A stretch of 38,149 nt of DNA, from contig JABHDE010000003.1 of the NCBI GenBank assembly GCA_018673215.1, positions 1-38,149 on the forward strand. Direction: 5' to 3'. The DNA comes from Formosa sp. (lineage in GTDB: Bacteria; Bacteroidota; Bacteroidia; Flavobacteriales; Flavobacteriaceae). The stretch's first letter is position 1; each line of letters begins with the position of its first letter. The position numbers were made by a program, and so were the translations under genes. The notes under the pieces are model-generated. The model did no database searches and was not told the DNA's origin. It saw only the letters and a list, made by a program, of their open reading frames with translations. This document shows positions 7,282-15,035 of this stretch, piece after piece.

Positions 7282-8469
7282 ATGTACGGAACCATTAAAG
7301 ACGATTTCAAAAAGGATATAGAGGCCATAAAAGCAAGTGGACTTTATAAGGAAGAAAGAGTATTGACTTCTAAACAAGGTCCAGAAATTAATACGGCATC
7401 ACAATCAAAAGTGTTAAATTTTTGTGCTAATAACTACTTAGGGCTCTCGGCAAACCCTAAAGTTATTCAAGCTGGAGTTGACGCACTGAATACCCATGGT
7501 TTTGGGCTGTCGTCCGTGCGATTTATTTGTGGAACTCAGGATATCCACAAAGAATTAGAAGAAAAAACAGCGCACTACTTAGGAATGGAAGATTGTATTC
7601 TTTACGCTGCTGCTTTTGATGCCAATGGGGGGCTTTTTGAACCTTTGCTAGGAGCAGAAGACGCTGTTATTTCTGATGCGCTTAATCATGCATCCATAAT
7701 AGATGGAATCCGACTTTGTAAAGCAAAACGTTTTAGATACACTCATAACAACATGGAGTCACTAGAAGAACAGCTTGTACAAGCATCTTCTTCTCGACGA
7801 AAATTAATTGTGACAGACGGATCTTTTTCTATGGACGGGACTGTGGCACAATTAGATAAAATTTGTGATTTAGCAGATAAATACGATGCATTGGTAATGA
7901 TTGACGAATGTCATTCTACTGGATTCCTTGGAGCGACAGGAAGAGGCGTGCATGAACTCCACAATGTAATTGACAGAGTTGATATAATTACAGGAACTTA
8001 TGGAAAAGCGTTGGGAGGAGCTTCAGGGGGATTCACAGCGGCTCGAAAAGAAATTGTGGATATTTTACGACAACACTCTCGACCGTATTTGTTTTCAAAT
8101 ACCTTAGCGCCCGCCATAGTTGGAGCTACACTTCAAGTGTTGGATATGATTTCGGACTCCAATGACTTAAGAGATAAATTAGAAGTAAATACTACTTTTT
8201 TTCGCTCAGAAATGACAGCCGTAGGGTTTGATATTGTACCAGGAATTCATCCCATTGTCCCTATAATGTTGTATGATGCTCCTTTAGCACAAGAATTTTC
8301 TAAACTACTCTTAGAGGAAGGTATTTATGTAATTGGATTTTTCTTTCCAGTGGTTCCAAAAGGCAAAGCTAGGATTAGGGTTCAGTTGTCAGCAGCACAT
8401 GAAACAGAACAGATACAAGAAGCCATTAATGCCTTTATTAAAGTTGGAAAAAAATTGAATGTGATTTAA
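7282..8469 (+). CDS. kbl: 2-amino-3-ketobutyrate coenzyme A ligase (glycine C-acetyltransferase)
   Basis: 395 residues, full length for the alpha-oxoamine synthase family. It cleaves 2-amino-3-ketobutyrate with CoA to glycine and acetyl-CoA and so completes threonine breakdown. Motifs: FCANNYLGLSANP near residue 50, DALNHASIIDGIRLCKAKRFRY, MIDECHSTGFLG with the PLP-contacting Asp and His, and GTYGKALGGASGG with the PLP-binding lysine (~residue 242). Translationally close to tdh (6-nt gap). Confidence 0.96.
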   Translation: MYGTIKDDFKKDIEAIKASGLYKEERVLTSKQGPEINTASQSKVLNFCANNYLGLSANPKVIQAGVDALNTHGFGLSSVRFICGTQDIHKELEEKTAHYLGMEDCILYAAAFDANGGLFEPLLGAEDAVISDALNHASIIDGIRLCKAKRFRYTHNNMESLEEQLVQASSSRRKLIVTDGSFSMDGTVAQLDKICDLADKYDALVMIDECHSTGFLGATGRGVHELHNVIDRVDIITGTYGKALGGASGGFTAARKEIVDILRQHSRPYLFSNTLAPAIVGATLQVLDMISDSNDLRDKLEVNTTFFRSEMTAVGFDIVPGIHPIVPIMLYDAPLAQEFSKLLLEEGIYVIGFFFPVVPKGKARIRVQLSAAHETEQIQEAINAFIKVGKKLNVI

Positions 8470-8491
8470 TTTCTATACCTTACCAATTATT

Positions 8492-8566
8492 CGGGATGTG
8501 GCGCAGTCCGGTTAGCGTACACGGCTGGGGGTCGTGTGGTCGCAGGTTCAAATCCTGTCATCCCGA
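8492..8566 (+). tRNA. tRNA-Pro (anticodon GGG)
   Basis: Acceptor stem CGGGATG (8492-8498) pairs with CATCCCG (8559-8565), followed by discriminator A. The T arm GCAGG-TTCAAAT-CCTGT is intact. The anticodon stem CACGG/TCGTG closes a 7-nt loop CTGGGGG, giving anticodon GGG, which reads CCC and CCU codons. CCA is not encoded, as is usual in this phylum. Confidence 0.93.
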
Positions 8567-8610
8567 CAAAAATTATAGCATTTCAGTATTTTAAAAATTA
8601 ACTTGCATTT

Positions 8611-8640
8611 TACAATCTTAAAATTTACCTTGTAATCTTA
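8611..8640 (+). promoter_or_regulatory. 20-bp-spaced direct repeat before the secreted-protein gene
   Basis: TACAATCTTA (8611-8620) and TGTAATCTTA (8631-8640) are repeated exactly two helical turns apart, ending 18 nt before the ATG at 8659. The geometry suits an operator or activator site, but could also be coincidence in AT-rich DNA. Confidence 0.3.
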
Positions 8641-8658
8641 ATCAATTTAATTTTTAAA

Positions 8659-9417
8659 ATGAAAAAACAACTTATTATTATTTTAACATTTTGTCTATCT
8701 ACAGTCGTTTTTGGACAACGAAACTCAAAACAAGAATATTGGAACACATGGCGTTTTGTCCCAAAACCCGATATGGTTCAGAAGTTTGAATCTGCGGTAG
8801 CTCTCAAAACAAAAACATTTAATTCCACTCCAGAACTTGGAATTTTTACATACAAAGTCATCACGGGTCCAAACAGTGGAACTTACGAAAGAATCGAAGC
8901 AAATAAAAAACCCGCAGACTACGACAGAGACCGTTCAGTTGAAGCAGCGTTTTGGGACAAAAATGTTGCAAAATACATTGCAGATGAACAAGGTCAAAAA
9001 CGGTGGTCTCGCCTCAAAAATGGATCGTATAATTTTGATCCTGAAACATCAACGCCTTCAAAATATATTACGAGAACTGTATTTGATATAAAGTCGGATA
9101 AAATCTTACATTTTCGAAGATTTATGTCAAGAATAACGGAAATCATGACCCTAAGAGAATTGGACGTTAGTGTGCTTTTGTTCAGGCTTGAAAGTGGTGG
9201 AAACCGAAATCAATTTGTGAGAGTTGTTGGTTTTTCTAGCTATGAGCGTCTTATGAAATCAAGTGAAACAACTTGGGAAGAGGATTATAATAAATTATTT
9301 GGATGGGGTTCATGGTCAGAAGATATTGCAAATCTTGACGCTTCCATTGAAATGTATGGAGAAAATGTAGAAACTCTTCAATTGATACCAGGACTTTCTT
9401 CTGGAATGATGAACTAA
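8659..9417 (+). CDS. Secreted protein of unknown function, 252 aa, apparently two similar halves
   Basis: Not recognised. A signal peptide (MKKQLIIILTFCLSTVVFGQ, cleavage after ~residue 19) sends it to the periplasm or beyond. The mature chain seems to hold two alpha+beta units of about 110 residues, each with a first strand, a long helix and a paired strand: unit 1 from YWNTWRFVPKPDMVQKFE to FTYKVITGPNSGTYERI, unit 2 from YITRTVFDIKSDKILHFRRF to VSVLLFRLESGGNRNQFVRV. This order resembles ferredoxin-like dimeric alpha-beta barrel proteins, but no cofactor residue is evident. The next gene starts 30 nt downstream and looks like a partner. Confidence 0.65.
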   Translation: MKKQLIIILTFCLSTVVFGQRNSKQEYWNTWRFVPKPDMVQKFESAVALKTKTFNSTPELGIFTYKVITGPNSGTYERIEANKKPADYDRDRSVEAAFWDKNVAKYIADEQGQKRWSRLKNGSYNFDPETSTPSKYITRTVFDIKSDKILHFRRFMSRITEIMTLRELDVSVLLFRLESGGNRNQFVRVVGFSSYERLMKSSETTWEEDYNKLFGWGSWSEDIANLDASIEMYGENVETLQLIPGLSSGMMN

Positions 9418-9447
9418 TTAAATCGATAAATTCAAATATAAAATAGA

Positions 9448-10218
9448 ATGAAAAAGTTAATTTTTACCCTTTTAATCACAATATCAACTGGGCTGAATGC
9501 TCAAATTATGGTGGTGAACGAATTAGAAACAGAATCTCCAGAAAATTTTTCTGCTACAGTAACTCAATGGATGAGCGCTGTTAAAACTGGCTTAGAAATG
9601 GACGATGCACGAGCTTATATTTTCGAAGAACCAGGAACAAAAAAAATGCAATTTCTACAGTTTTTCGACACCTTAACCGATATGGTGACGCATTTAAATA
9701 AACAAGAAGATGACAGAGATCAAATAGTGAAAGCTTTTCAGGAAATGGACCCTCTTCCAGATGGTACATGGGATACTTTTGAACAAGTGACTGACTTTAA
9801 AGAGTCTACTGTATGGGAATTTATGCCCGAACTAAGTACAACTCCAGAGACATGGTCCGTTCTTTCCAACGCAGAAAAAGATGAACATTTTTACAGACGC
9901 ATACAATATGTCTCTGTAAAAACAAATCAAGACAATTCTTATAAAGACTGGAACAAAAAAATGAATGCTTTAGACAAAAAGTTAGGCATCAGTTATCATT
10001 TTGCAATTTTTAAATCCATTTTTGGATCTAGGGATGCAGATTATATGGTGGTTTGTATTGATAAATCTCAGTTTGATTATTTTAGTAATTGGGAAAAACG
10101 CACAGAAATTAGAGAACAAAGTGCAGAGTACAAAGCATTGGTAGGCGAGCTTTCAATAAGCGAATGGTCCGTAATTAGAGAAAATACATGGAATCGTATT
10201 TTAGAACTAACATTCTAA
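9448..10218 (+). CDS. Secreted protein of unknown function, 256 aa, partner of the preceding gene
   Basis: Not recognised. Signal peptide MKKLIFTLLITISTGLNAQ. As in its neighbour, the mature chain can be read as two alpha+beta units: strand 'IMVVNELETESPENFSATVTQWM' with helix and 'AYIFEEPGTKKMQFLQFF', then 'FYRRIQYVSVKTNQDNSYKDWNKKMNAL' and 'SYHFAIFKSIFGSRDADYMVVCI'. The two genes are 30 nt apart with no terminator between them and end at a strong terminator, so they form a two-gene operon. They may be diverged paralogues. Confidence 0.65.
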   Translation: MKKLIFTLLITISTGLNAQIMVVNELETESPENFSATVTQWMSAVKTGLEMDDARAYIFEEPGTKKMQFLQFFDTLTDMVTHLNKQEDDRDQIVKAFQEMDPLPDGTWDTFEQVTDFKESTVWEFMPELSTTPETWSVLSNAEKDEHFYRRIQYVSVKTNQDNSYKDWNKKMNALDKKLGISYHFAIFKSIFGSRDADYMVVCIDKSQFDYFSNWEKRTEIREQSAEYKALVGELSISEWSVIRENTWNRILELTF

Positions 10219-10242
10219 CGTTCGGTCATTTATAATTTACAT

Positions 10243-10269
10243 GGAGGGGAGAATTCCCCTCCTTTTTTT
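10243..10269 (+). terminator. Rho-independent terminator
   Basis: A perfect GGAGGGGA (10243-10250) / TCCCCTCC (10255-10262) stem with a 4-nt loop is followed by seven T. It ends the two-gene secreted-protein operon. Confidence 0.95.
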
Positions 10270-10287
10270 GTCAAAAATTTGTTAAAA

Positions 10288-10320
10288 TTGATGTTTTTGG
10301 AATCAAACACAATAAGTTTG
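10288..10320 (+). promoter_or_regulatory. Putative promoter of the HxlR gene
   Basis: TTG (10288-10290), 22-nt spacer, TAAGTTTG (10313-10320) fits the Bacteroidota TTG / TAnnTTTG promoter, 22 nt before the HxlR ATG. Confidence 0.5.
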
Positions 10321-10342
10321 TATTTATCGTAACCCATTAATC

Positions 10343-10774
10343 ATGAGAACAAACAGATCCCAATGCCCTTTGGTAAATATTCTTGATATTGTAGGAGACA
10401 AATGGTCTTTAATTATTATTAGAGATTTGTTTTTAGGAAAGAAAACATTTACTGAATTCATGAACTCTCCAGAAAAATTTGCCTCTAATATTTTGAGTAA
10501 CCGCTTAGAATTTTTAATTAATCAAGGATTGCTCAAGGTTACTAAGTTTCCTCATGATAAAAAAACAAAAATTTACTATCTAACTGATAAAGGGATTGAT
10601 TTGTATCCAATACTTTACGAAATGATGTATTGGAGCAAACGAAATTTAGATGAAGAATTTGGACCACTTGGGCTTCAATTTTTTAAAGATTCCAAAAGGC
10701 TTTCTTCGAAAACGTTCATCAAAAGAACCCAATCTAAATATACCCAAGTTAGAGATGAGTTTTTAAGCGTTTAA
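10343..10774 (+). CDS. HxlR-family winged-helix transcriptional regulator
   Basis: 143 residues. The family signature is complete: CPLVNILDIVGDKWSLIIIRDLFLGKKTFTEF (residues ~8-40) followed by NILSNRLEFLINQGLLKVTKFPHDKKTKIYYLTDKGIDLYPIL. HxlR proteins are MarR-like dimers that react to electrophiles, aldehydes or redox state, some through the conserved N-terminal Cys, which is present here (Cys8). It sits between a two-gene secreted-protein operon and another secreted gene, each a separate transcription unit, so it is the best candidate for their regulator. That link is inferred from position. Confidence 0.93.
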   Translation: MRTNRSQCPLVNILDIVGDKWSLIIIRDLFLGKKTFTEFMNSPEKFASNILSNRLEFLINQGLLKVTKFPHDKKTKIYYLTDKGIDLYPILYEMMYWSKRNLDEEFGPLGLQFFKDSKRLSSKTFIKRTQSKYTQVRDEFLSV

Positions 10775-10846
10775 AGTAATTTACTCCATATTTTTTATTA
10801 AATTGCATTTAGCAAGTATTTATAAACCAATTTAATAAAAACTAAC

Positions 10847-11755
10847 ATGAAAAAATTATTGTACTCATTAACCTTATGCTCAAGCTTATTTCTTTCAGCC
10901 CAATCAGGAGGTGTCTTTTTAGGCGAAGGTGAAAACAAAGGAAAATCATTCACTATTGGTAGTGATGCATCCGTAGAAACTGTAAAAACAATTGCAAAAG
11001 ATTACAGTTCAAAAGATGCTACGGCTCTTTTGTCCAGTTACACAAAAGAATTTTCAGACAGAGCGATGGACTGGTCTACAAAATGGTTAGGTTCTATGGA
11101 AACAATCGCAATGGATCCTTATATGATCATTCCTGTAAAAATGGAAGGCTCCGATAACACAATGGTATTGGCATGGTCAACAGAAGACAGAAACTTTAAG
11201 GATGGCTCCATAGAAAATCTTAACTTAATGGAGATTTTTACAGTTGATAAAGAAAACAAGGTTACCGCATTTGCACAATGGTCTAGAAGATTGGAATCAA
11301 GTAATTTTGGACTCAACTACGGCGGAAAATTCATAGGTAACGGTACCTCCGAATGGTCTGGACGACCTTTAGTATTCTCAAACAGAGGTGAGGTTGGAGT
11401 GATTGAAAAACTAGTTGAAGATTACAATAACAAAGATGCAGCAGCTTGTAGTGAAGCTTTTGCCGTAGGCGCTGAGTTTTTAGACTCTAGCGGAAATAAA
11501 ATGGTTCTAACGACAGAATTATGGCAAACGATGATGGATAGTTTTGTAGAACTTTCTTGGAAAGTGTATTCAATTGTTCCCGTAAAAATTCAAAATACAG
11601 ATACAGAATCTGGAGTCACTGTTTTTTCAAGAGAGAGAAGAGTGCTTGCTGACGGTACTGTTTGGGAAAAAGAACTTGTTGAATGGTTCTATTTTAACAA
11701 AGAAGGAAAAATTGCAAGAGCAACACAATACGAAAGAAATTTACCTAAAGAATAA
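10847..11755 (+). CDS. Secreted protein with two tandem NTF2/SnoaL-like domains
   Basis: 302 residues with a signal peptide (MKKLLYSLTLCSSLFLSAQ). Two internal repeats of ~120 residues: the first starts at 'VKTIAKDYSSKDATALLSSY' and ends 'VTAFAQWSRRLES'; the second starts at 'IEKLVEDYNNKDAAACSEAF' and ends 'IARATQYERNL'. Both contain the helix pair with the 'DYssKDA' signature and a 'SIVPVK/MIIPVK' strand, as expected for NTF2-like cones. Ligand or activity unknown. This is the third secreted NTF2-like gene in the window and lies directly after the HxlR regulator. It ends at a terminator. Confidence 0.7.
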   Translation: MKKLLYSLTLCSSLFLSAQSGGVFLGEGENKGKSFTIGSDASVETVKTIAKDYSSKDATALLSSYTKEFSDRAMDWSTKWLGSMETIAMDPYMIIPVKMEGSDNTMVLAWSTEDRNFKDGSIENLNLMEIFTVDKENKVTAFAQWSRRLESSNFGLNYGGKFIGNGTSEWSGRPLVFSNRGEVGVIEKLVEDYNNKDAAACSEAFAVGAEFLDSSGNKMVLTTELWQTMMDSFVELSWKVYSIVPVKIQNTDTESGVTVFSRERRVLADGTVWEKELVEWFYFNKEGKIARATQYERNLPKE

Positions 11756-11781
11756 GGAATTTAATTTTAATAAATCTTACC

Positions 11782-11810
11782 AAAGCCCAACAATTTGTTG
11801 GGCTTTTTTT
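11782..11810 (+). terminator. Rho-independent terminator
   Basis: AAAGCCCAAC (11782-11791) pairs with GTTGGGCTTT (11797-11806) across a 5-nt loop, then a T tract. Confidence 0.95.
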
Positions 11811-11850
11811 AAGCTCTCAAATGAATTTTAAATATTATATTTTACTTATT

Positions 11851-11886
11851 AGACTGCAATTTAAATTTTTGATTAAATTGCAATCT
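11851..11886. promoter_or_regulatory. 14-bp dyad (candidate operator) upstream of dsbD
   Basis: AGACTGCAATTTAA (11851-11864) and TTAAATTGCAATCT (11873-11886) are inverted repeats with one mismatch, around an 8-nt centre. It ends 17 nt before the dsbD ATG, overlapping where RNA polymerase would bind. No T run follows, so a terminator is unlikely. Confidence 0.5.
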
Positions 11887-11903
11887 AAAATCCTACAATT
11901 ACT

Positions 11904-13934
11904 ATGAAAAAGCTCGCAACACTTTTATTGTTTTTAATTAGCTTTTCCGGTTTTTCTCAGATTATAAACTCTGTTAAATGGGAATATGGTTCTGAAAAAA
12001 TTTCAGAAACAGAATACGACCTTATATTCGTCGCTAAGATTGATCTTCATTGGGCGCTTTACTCACAATTTGTAGAAGAAGGCGGTCCTTTACCAACTGT
12101 TTTTTCTTTTGAACCAAGCTCTGATTTGGAACTCATTGAATCCGTTAAAGAGTTGGAATTAAACAAAGTCACCCAGCTCGATCCAGTGTTTGAAATGGTG
12201 GTTTCAAAATATTATGACAAAGCCATTTTTAACCAACGCATCCAAGTAAAATCACCCGAATTTAGTATTAGTGGAAACATTGATTTTATGACCTGTGATG
12301 ACACAAAATGCACTTATTTACCAGACAACCCGTTTACATTTAGATACACGACTGAAGCCGGCTTTGAAATAGTAGGAGGGACGCCGATGTCTAACACAGA
12401 AATCTCCGAAAATGCCGATCAAATTTTATATGGAATGTCAGTCGAATCCATATCAAAAGCATTAGCAAAATGCAGCACACAATTGACTTCGTTATCACAA
12501 GATATTAAGGCATCAAACAACTCCCTGTGGAAGATTTTTGGATTGGGTTTCCTAGGCGGATTGTTAGCACTTTTAACTCCTTGTGTATTTCCAATGATTC
12601 CTTTAACGGTTAGTTTTTTCACCAAAAAAGGGGGGGATGCCAATCAACAAAGTGGCGTCTCCAAAGCTATTTTATATGGCTTTTTCATCGTATTGGTTTA
12701 CCTCGCACTAAGCATTCCGTTTCACTTATTGGACTCTGTTAATCCCGATATTTTAAATGAAATTTCCACTAACGTGTGGTTAAATGTCATTTTCTTTGTC
12801 ATCTTTATATTTTTTGCATTCTCATTTTTTGGCTATTATGAACTCACCTTGCCATCTTCATGGACCAATTCCACAAGCAAGGGTGAAGGCATCGGAGGTA
12901 TTTTAGGGGTCTTTTTCATGGCATTAACCCTCTCGATTGTGTCCTTTTCTTGTACAGGCCCCATTCTTGGATCCTTACTTGCAGGCTCTCTTTCAGCAGA
13001 TGGTGGTGCTTGGCAACTGACCGCTGGAATGGCAGGTTTTGGAGTCGCACTTGGTTTGCCTTTTGCTTTATTTGCAATGTTTCCAAACATGCTAAAAGCC
13101 CTTCCAAAATCTGGAGGATGGCTCAACACAACGAAAGTTATTTTAGGCTTTTTAGAACTCGCCTTGGCTTTTAAATTTCTCTCGAACGCCGATCTAGTAA
13201 AACATTGGGGTCTTCTAAAAATCGAAGTCTTTTTAGGAATTTGGATTCTTGTATTTGCCGGATTGGGACTTTATATCTTTGGGAAACTAAAATTTCCACA
13301 CGACTCTCCACTAAAAAAACTATCTTTTTTTAGAATCACTTCTGGCGTTTTGGTATTCGCTTTTGTGGCCTATTTAGGATCCGGTTTTAGGGTCAATAAA
13401 GAAACCCAAACATTCACACCACTCACATTATTAAGTGGATTGGCACCGCCCGTTGGCTACAGCTTTTTGTATCCAAACGACTGTCCGAATAATTTTGACT
13501 GTTTCAAAGATTTAAAAGAAGGTGTTGCTTACGCTCAAAAAGTAAATAAACCCATCTTACTTGATTTTACTGGATATGCCTGTGTCAACTGCCGTAAAAT
13601 GGAAGAACACATTTGGCCAAAAGCATCTATCAAATCTTACTTTGAAAACGACTATGTATTGATCTCTCTTTATGTAGATGACAAAAAAGAATTGCCAGAA
13701 GATCAAAAATTAACGGTTGAACGATTAGGAGGCGGGACTCGTGTCTTGGAAAATTACGGTCATAAATGGGCACATTTTCAAACACAATTTTTCCAATCCA
13801 ATTCTCAACCCTACTATGTGTTATTAGATTCGGACGGAAAACAAGTGTTAAACGAACCTGTTGGCTACACACCAGATGAAGAGGATTACAACGCCTTTTT
13901 GGATTGTGGTCTTGAGGTTTTTGATTCGCTCTAA
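11904..13934 (+). CDS. dsbD: Thiol:disulfide interchange protein DsbD
   Basis: 676 residues with the three-domain order of DsbD. A signal peptide (to ~residue 18) is followed by the periplasmic alpha domain with MTCDDTKCTYLP as its redox Cys pair. The central membrane domain (~residues 205-480) has about eight hydrophobic helices and carries TPCVFPMIPLTVSFF and VSFSCTGPILGSL, the two membrane cysteines. The C-terminal thioredoxin-like gamma domain contains FTGYACVNCRKME (CxxC). It passes electrons from cytoplasmic thioredoxin to periplasmic thiol proteins. A 36-nt dyad lies just upstream of the start. Confidence 0.95.
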   Translation: MKKLATLLLFLISFSGFSQIINSVKWEYGSEKISETEYDLIFVAKIDLHWALYSQFVEEGGPLPTVFSFEPSSDLELIESVKELELNKVTQLDPVFEMVVSKYYDKAIFNQRIQVKSPEFSISGNIDFMTCDDTKCTYLPDNPFTFRYTTEAGFEIVGGTPMSNTEISENADQILYGMSVESISKALAKCSTQLTSLSQDIKASNNSLWKIFGLGFLGGLLALLTPCVFPMIPLTVSFFTKKGGDANQQSGVSKAILYGFFIVLVYLALSIPFHLLDSVNPDILNEISTNVWLNVIFFVIFIFFAFSFFGYYELTLPSSWTNSTSKGEGIGGILGVFFMALTLSIVSFSCTGPILGSLLAGSLSADGGAWQLTAGMAGFGVALGLPFALFAMFPNMLKALPKSGGWLNTTKVILGFLELALAFKFLSNADLVKHWGLLKIEVFLGIWILVFAGLGLYIFGKLKFPHDSPLKKLSFFRITSGVLVFAFVAYLGSGFRVNKETQTFTPLTLLSGLAPPVGYSFLYPNDCPNNFDCFKDLKEGVAYAQKVNKPILLDFTGYACVNCRKMEEHIWPKASIKSYFENDYVLISLYVDDKKELPEDQKLTVERLGGGTRVLENYGHKWAHFQTQFFQSNSQPYYVLLDSDGKQVLNEPVGYTPDEEDYNAFLDCGLEVFDSL

Positions 13935-13967
13935 TAGATTCCGGTAAGCCTAAACATTAATTTTTAG

Positions 13968-13975
13968 TAACTTTG
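13968..13975 (+). promoter_or_regulatory. Putative -7 element before the hupE-like gene
   Basis: TAACTTTG is an exact TAnnTTTG match, 21 nt before the ATG at 13997. No well-spaced TTG box is visible upstream. Confidence 0.35.
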
Positions 13976-13996
13976 AAGTAAAATAATAACAAACCA

Positions 13997-14587
13997 ATGC
14001 TAGATAGCTTTTTAAAATTTTTAGAATTAGGACTGTATCATATAATTAGTTTCAAAAGTTACGATCACATCTTGTTTTTAGTCGTGCTAACAATTCCCTA
14101 CCTCTTTAAAGATTGGAAACGCTTGTTGTTATTAATATCGTCTTTTACCTTAGGGCATACACTTAGTTTGTTGTTAGGAGTTTATGACATCATTAATTTA
14201 AAGAGCAATGTGATAGAGTGGTTGATTCCGTTTACCATCATTATCATGGCGCTTTACAATGTGTTTACTGCAGGAAAATCTTCTAAGTATTCCAATCCAA
14301 TCATCATATTTAGTATCGTTTTGTTTTTTGGATTCATTCATGGATTGGGGTTTGCCAATGCTTTTCAATCGATGGTGACTGCTCATGAGAGCACTTTTTT
14401 ATCTGTATTAGAATTCGCCTTAGGGATTGAGATCGGACAATTTGTAATTGTTTTCTGTATCTTATTCTTCGGGTTCTTAGGACAAACTATTTTTAGATTC
14501 TCCATTCGTGACTGGGTAATGGTACTCTCGGCTGTTGTAATTGGTCTCATGCTTCCTTTGATATTTAACAGCCCCTTATTTTCTTAA
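13997..14587 (+). CDS. HupE/UreJ-family membrane protein
   Basis: 196 residues, nearly all hydrophobic, with about six membrane helices. The family motif appears at the N terminus, FLELGLYHIISFKSYDHILFLVVL, where His and Asp-His are likely metal-binding, and again as FGFIHGLGFANAF in the middle. HupE and UreJ homologues are nickel or cobalt permeases or metal-linked membrane proteins. No hydrogenase or urease gene is present here, so the substrate is open. It is 62 nt after dsbD and 21 nt before the deaminase gene. Confidence 0.82.
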   Translation: MLDSFLKFLELGLYHIISFKSYDHILFLVVLTIPYLFKDWKRLLLLISSFTLGHTLSLLLGVYDIINLKSNVIEWLIPFTIIIMALYNVFTAGKSSKYSNPIIIFSIVLFFGFIHGLGFANAFQSMVTAHESTFLSVLEFALGIEIGQFVIVFCILFFGFLGQTIFRFSIRDWVMVLSAVVIGLMLPLIFNSPLFS

Positions 14588-14608
14588 GTAAATAATTTCT
14601 CTTTTTTT

Positions 14609-15031
14609 ATGACCACACAAAAGCAACTTAAATATGATAAAGCCTATCTCAGAATGGCTTCTGAATGGGGAAAGCTATCGTACTGTAAGCGGAAACAAGT
14701 CGGCGCTATAATTGTCAAAGATCGCATGATTATTTCCGATGGCTATAACGGGACTCCTACGGGCTTTGAAAATTTTTGTGAAGATGAAGAAGGCTACACC
14801 AAGTGGTATGTTTTACACGCAGAAGCCAATGCCATTTTAAAGGTTGCAGCCTCTACGCAGTCTTGTAATGGGGCCACCCTATATATCACCTTATCCCCTT
14901 GTCAGAGTTGTAGTAAATTAATCCACCAAGCTGGGATTACTCGAGTCGTTTATAGTCAAGCTTATAAAGACCTTTCGGGAGTTGAGTTTCTAGAGAAAGC
15001 AGGTATTGAAGTCGAATTACTAACATTTTAA
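14609..15031 (+). CDS. dCMP deaminase family protein
   Basis: 140 residues. Zinc-dependent deaminase motifs: LHAEANAI (His ligand and proton-shuttling Glu) and SPCQSCSKL (two Cys ligands). The extended N-terminal segment with GYNGTPTGFENFCED matches deoxycytidylate deaminases, which convert dCMP to dUMP for thymidylate synthesis. Tightly coupled: the stop is followed 4 nt later by the protease start. Confidence 0.92.
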   Translation: MTTQKQLKYDKAYLRMASEWGKLSYCKRKQVGAIIVKDRMIISDGYNGTPTGFENFCEDEEGYTKWYVLHAEANAILKVAASTQSCNGATLYITLSPCQSCSKLIHQAGITRVVYSQAYKDLSGVEFLEKAGIEVELLTF

Positions 15032-15035
15032 TTTA

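Noticed and set aside
8492-8566. Phage or island attachment at tRNA-Pro
   Set aside because: No integrase and no second copy of the tRNA 3' end were seen, so only a positional suspicion remains.
12836-13129. Minus-strand ORFs inside dsbD
   Set aside because: They are antisense to a well-supported membrane domain and low in plausibility.
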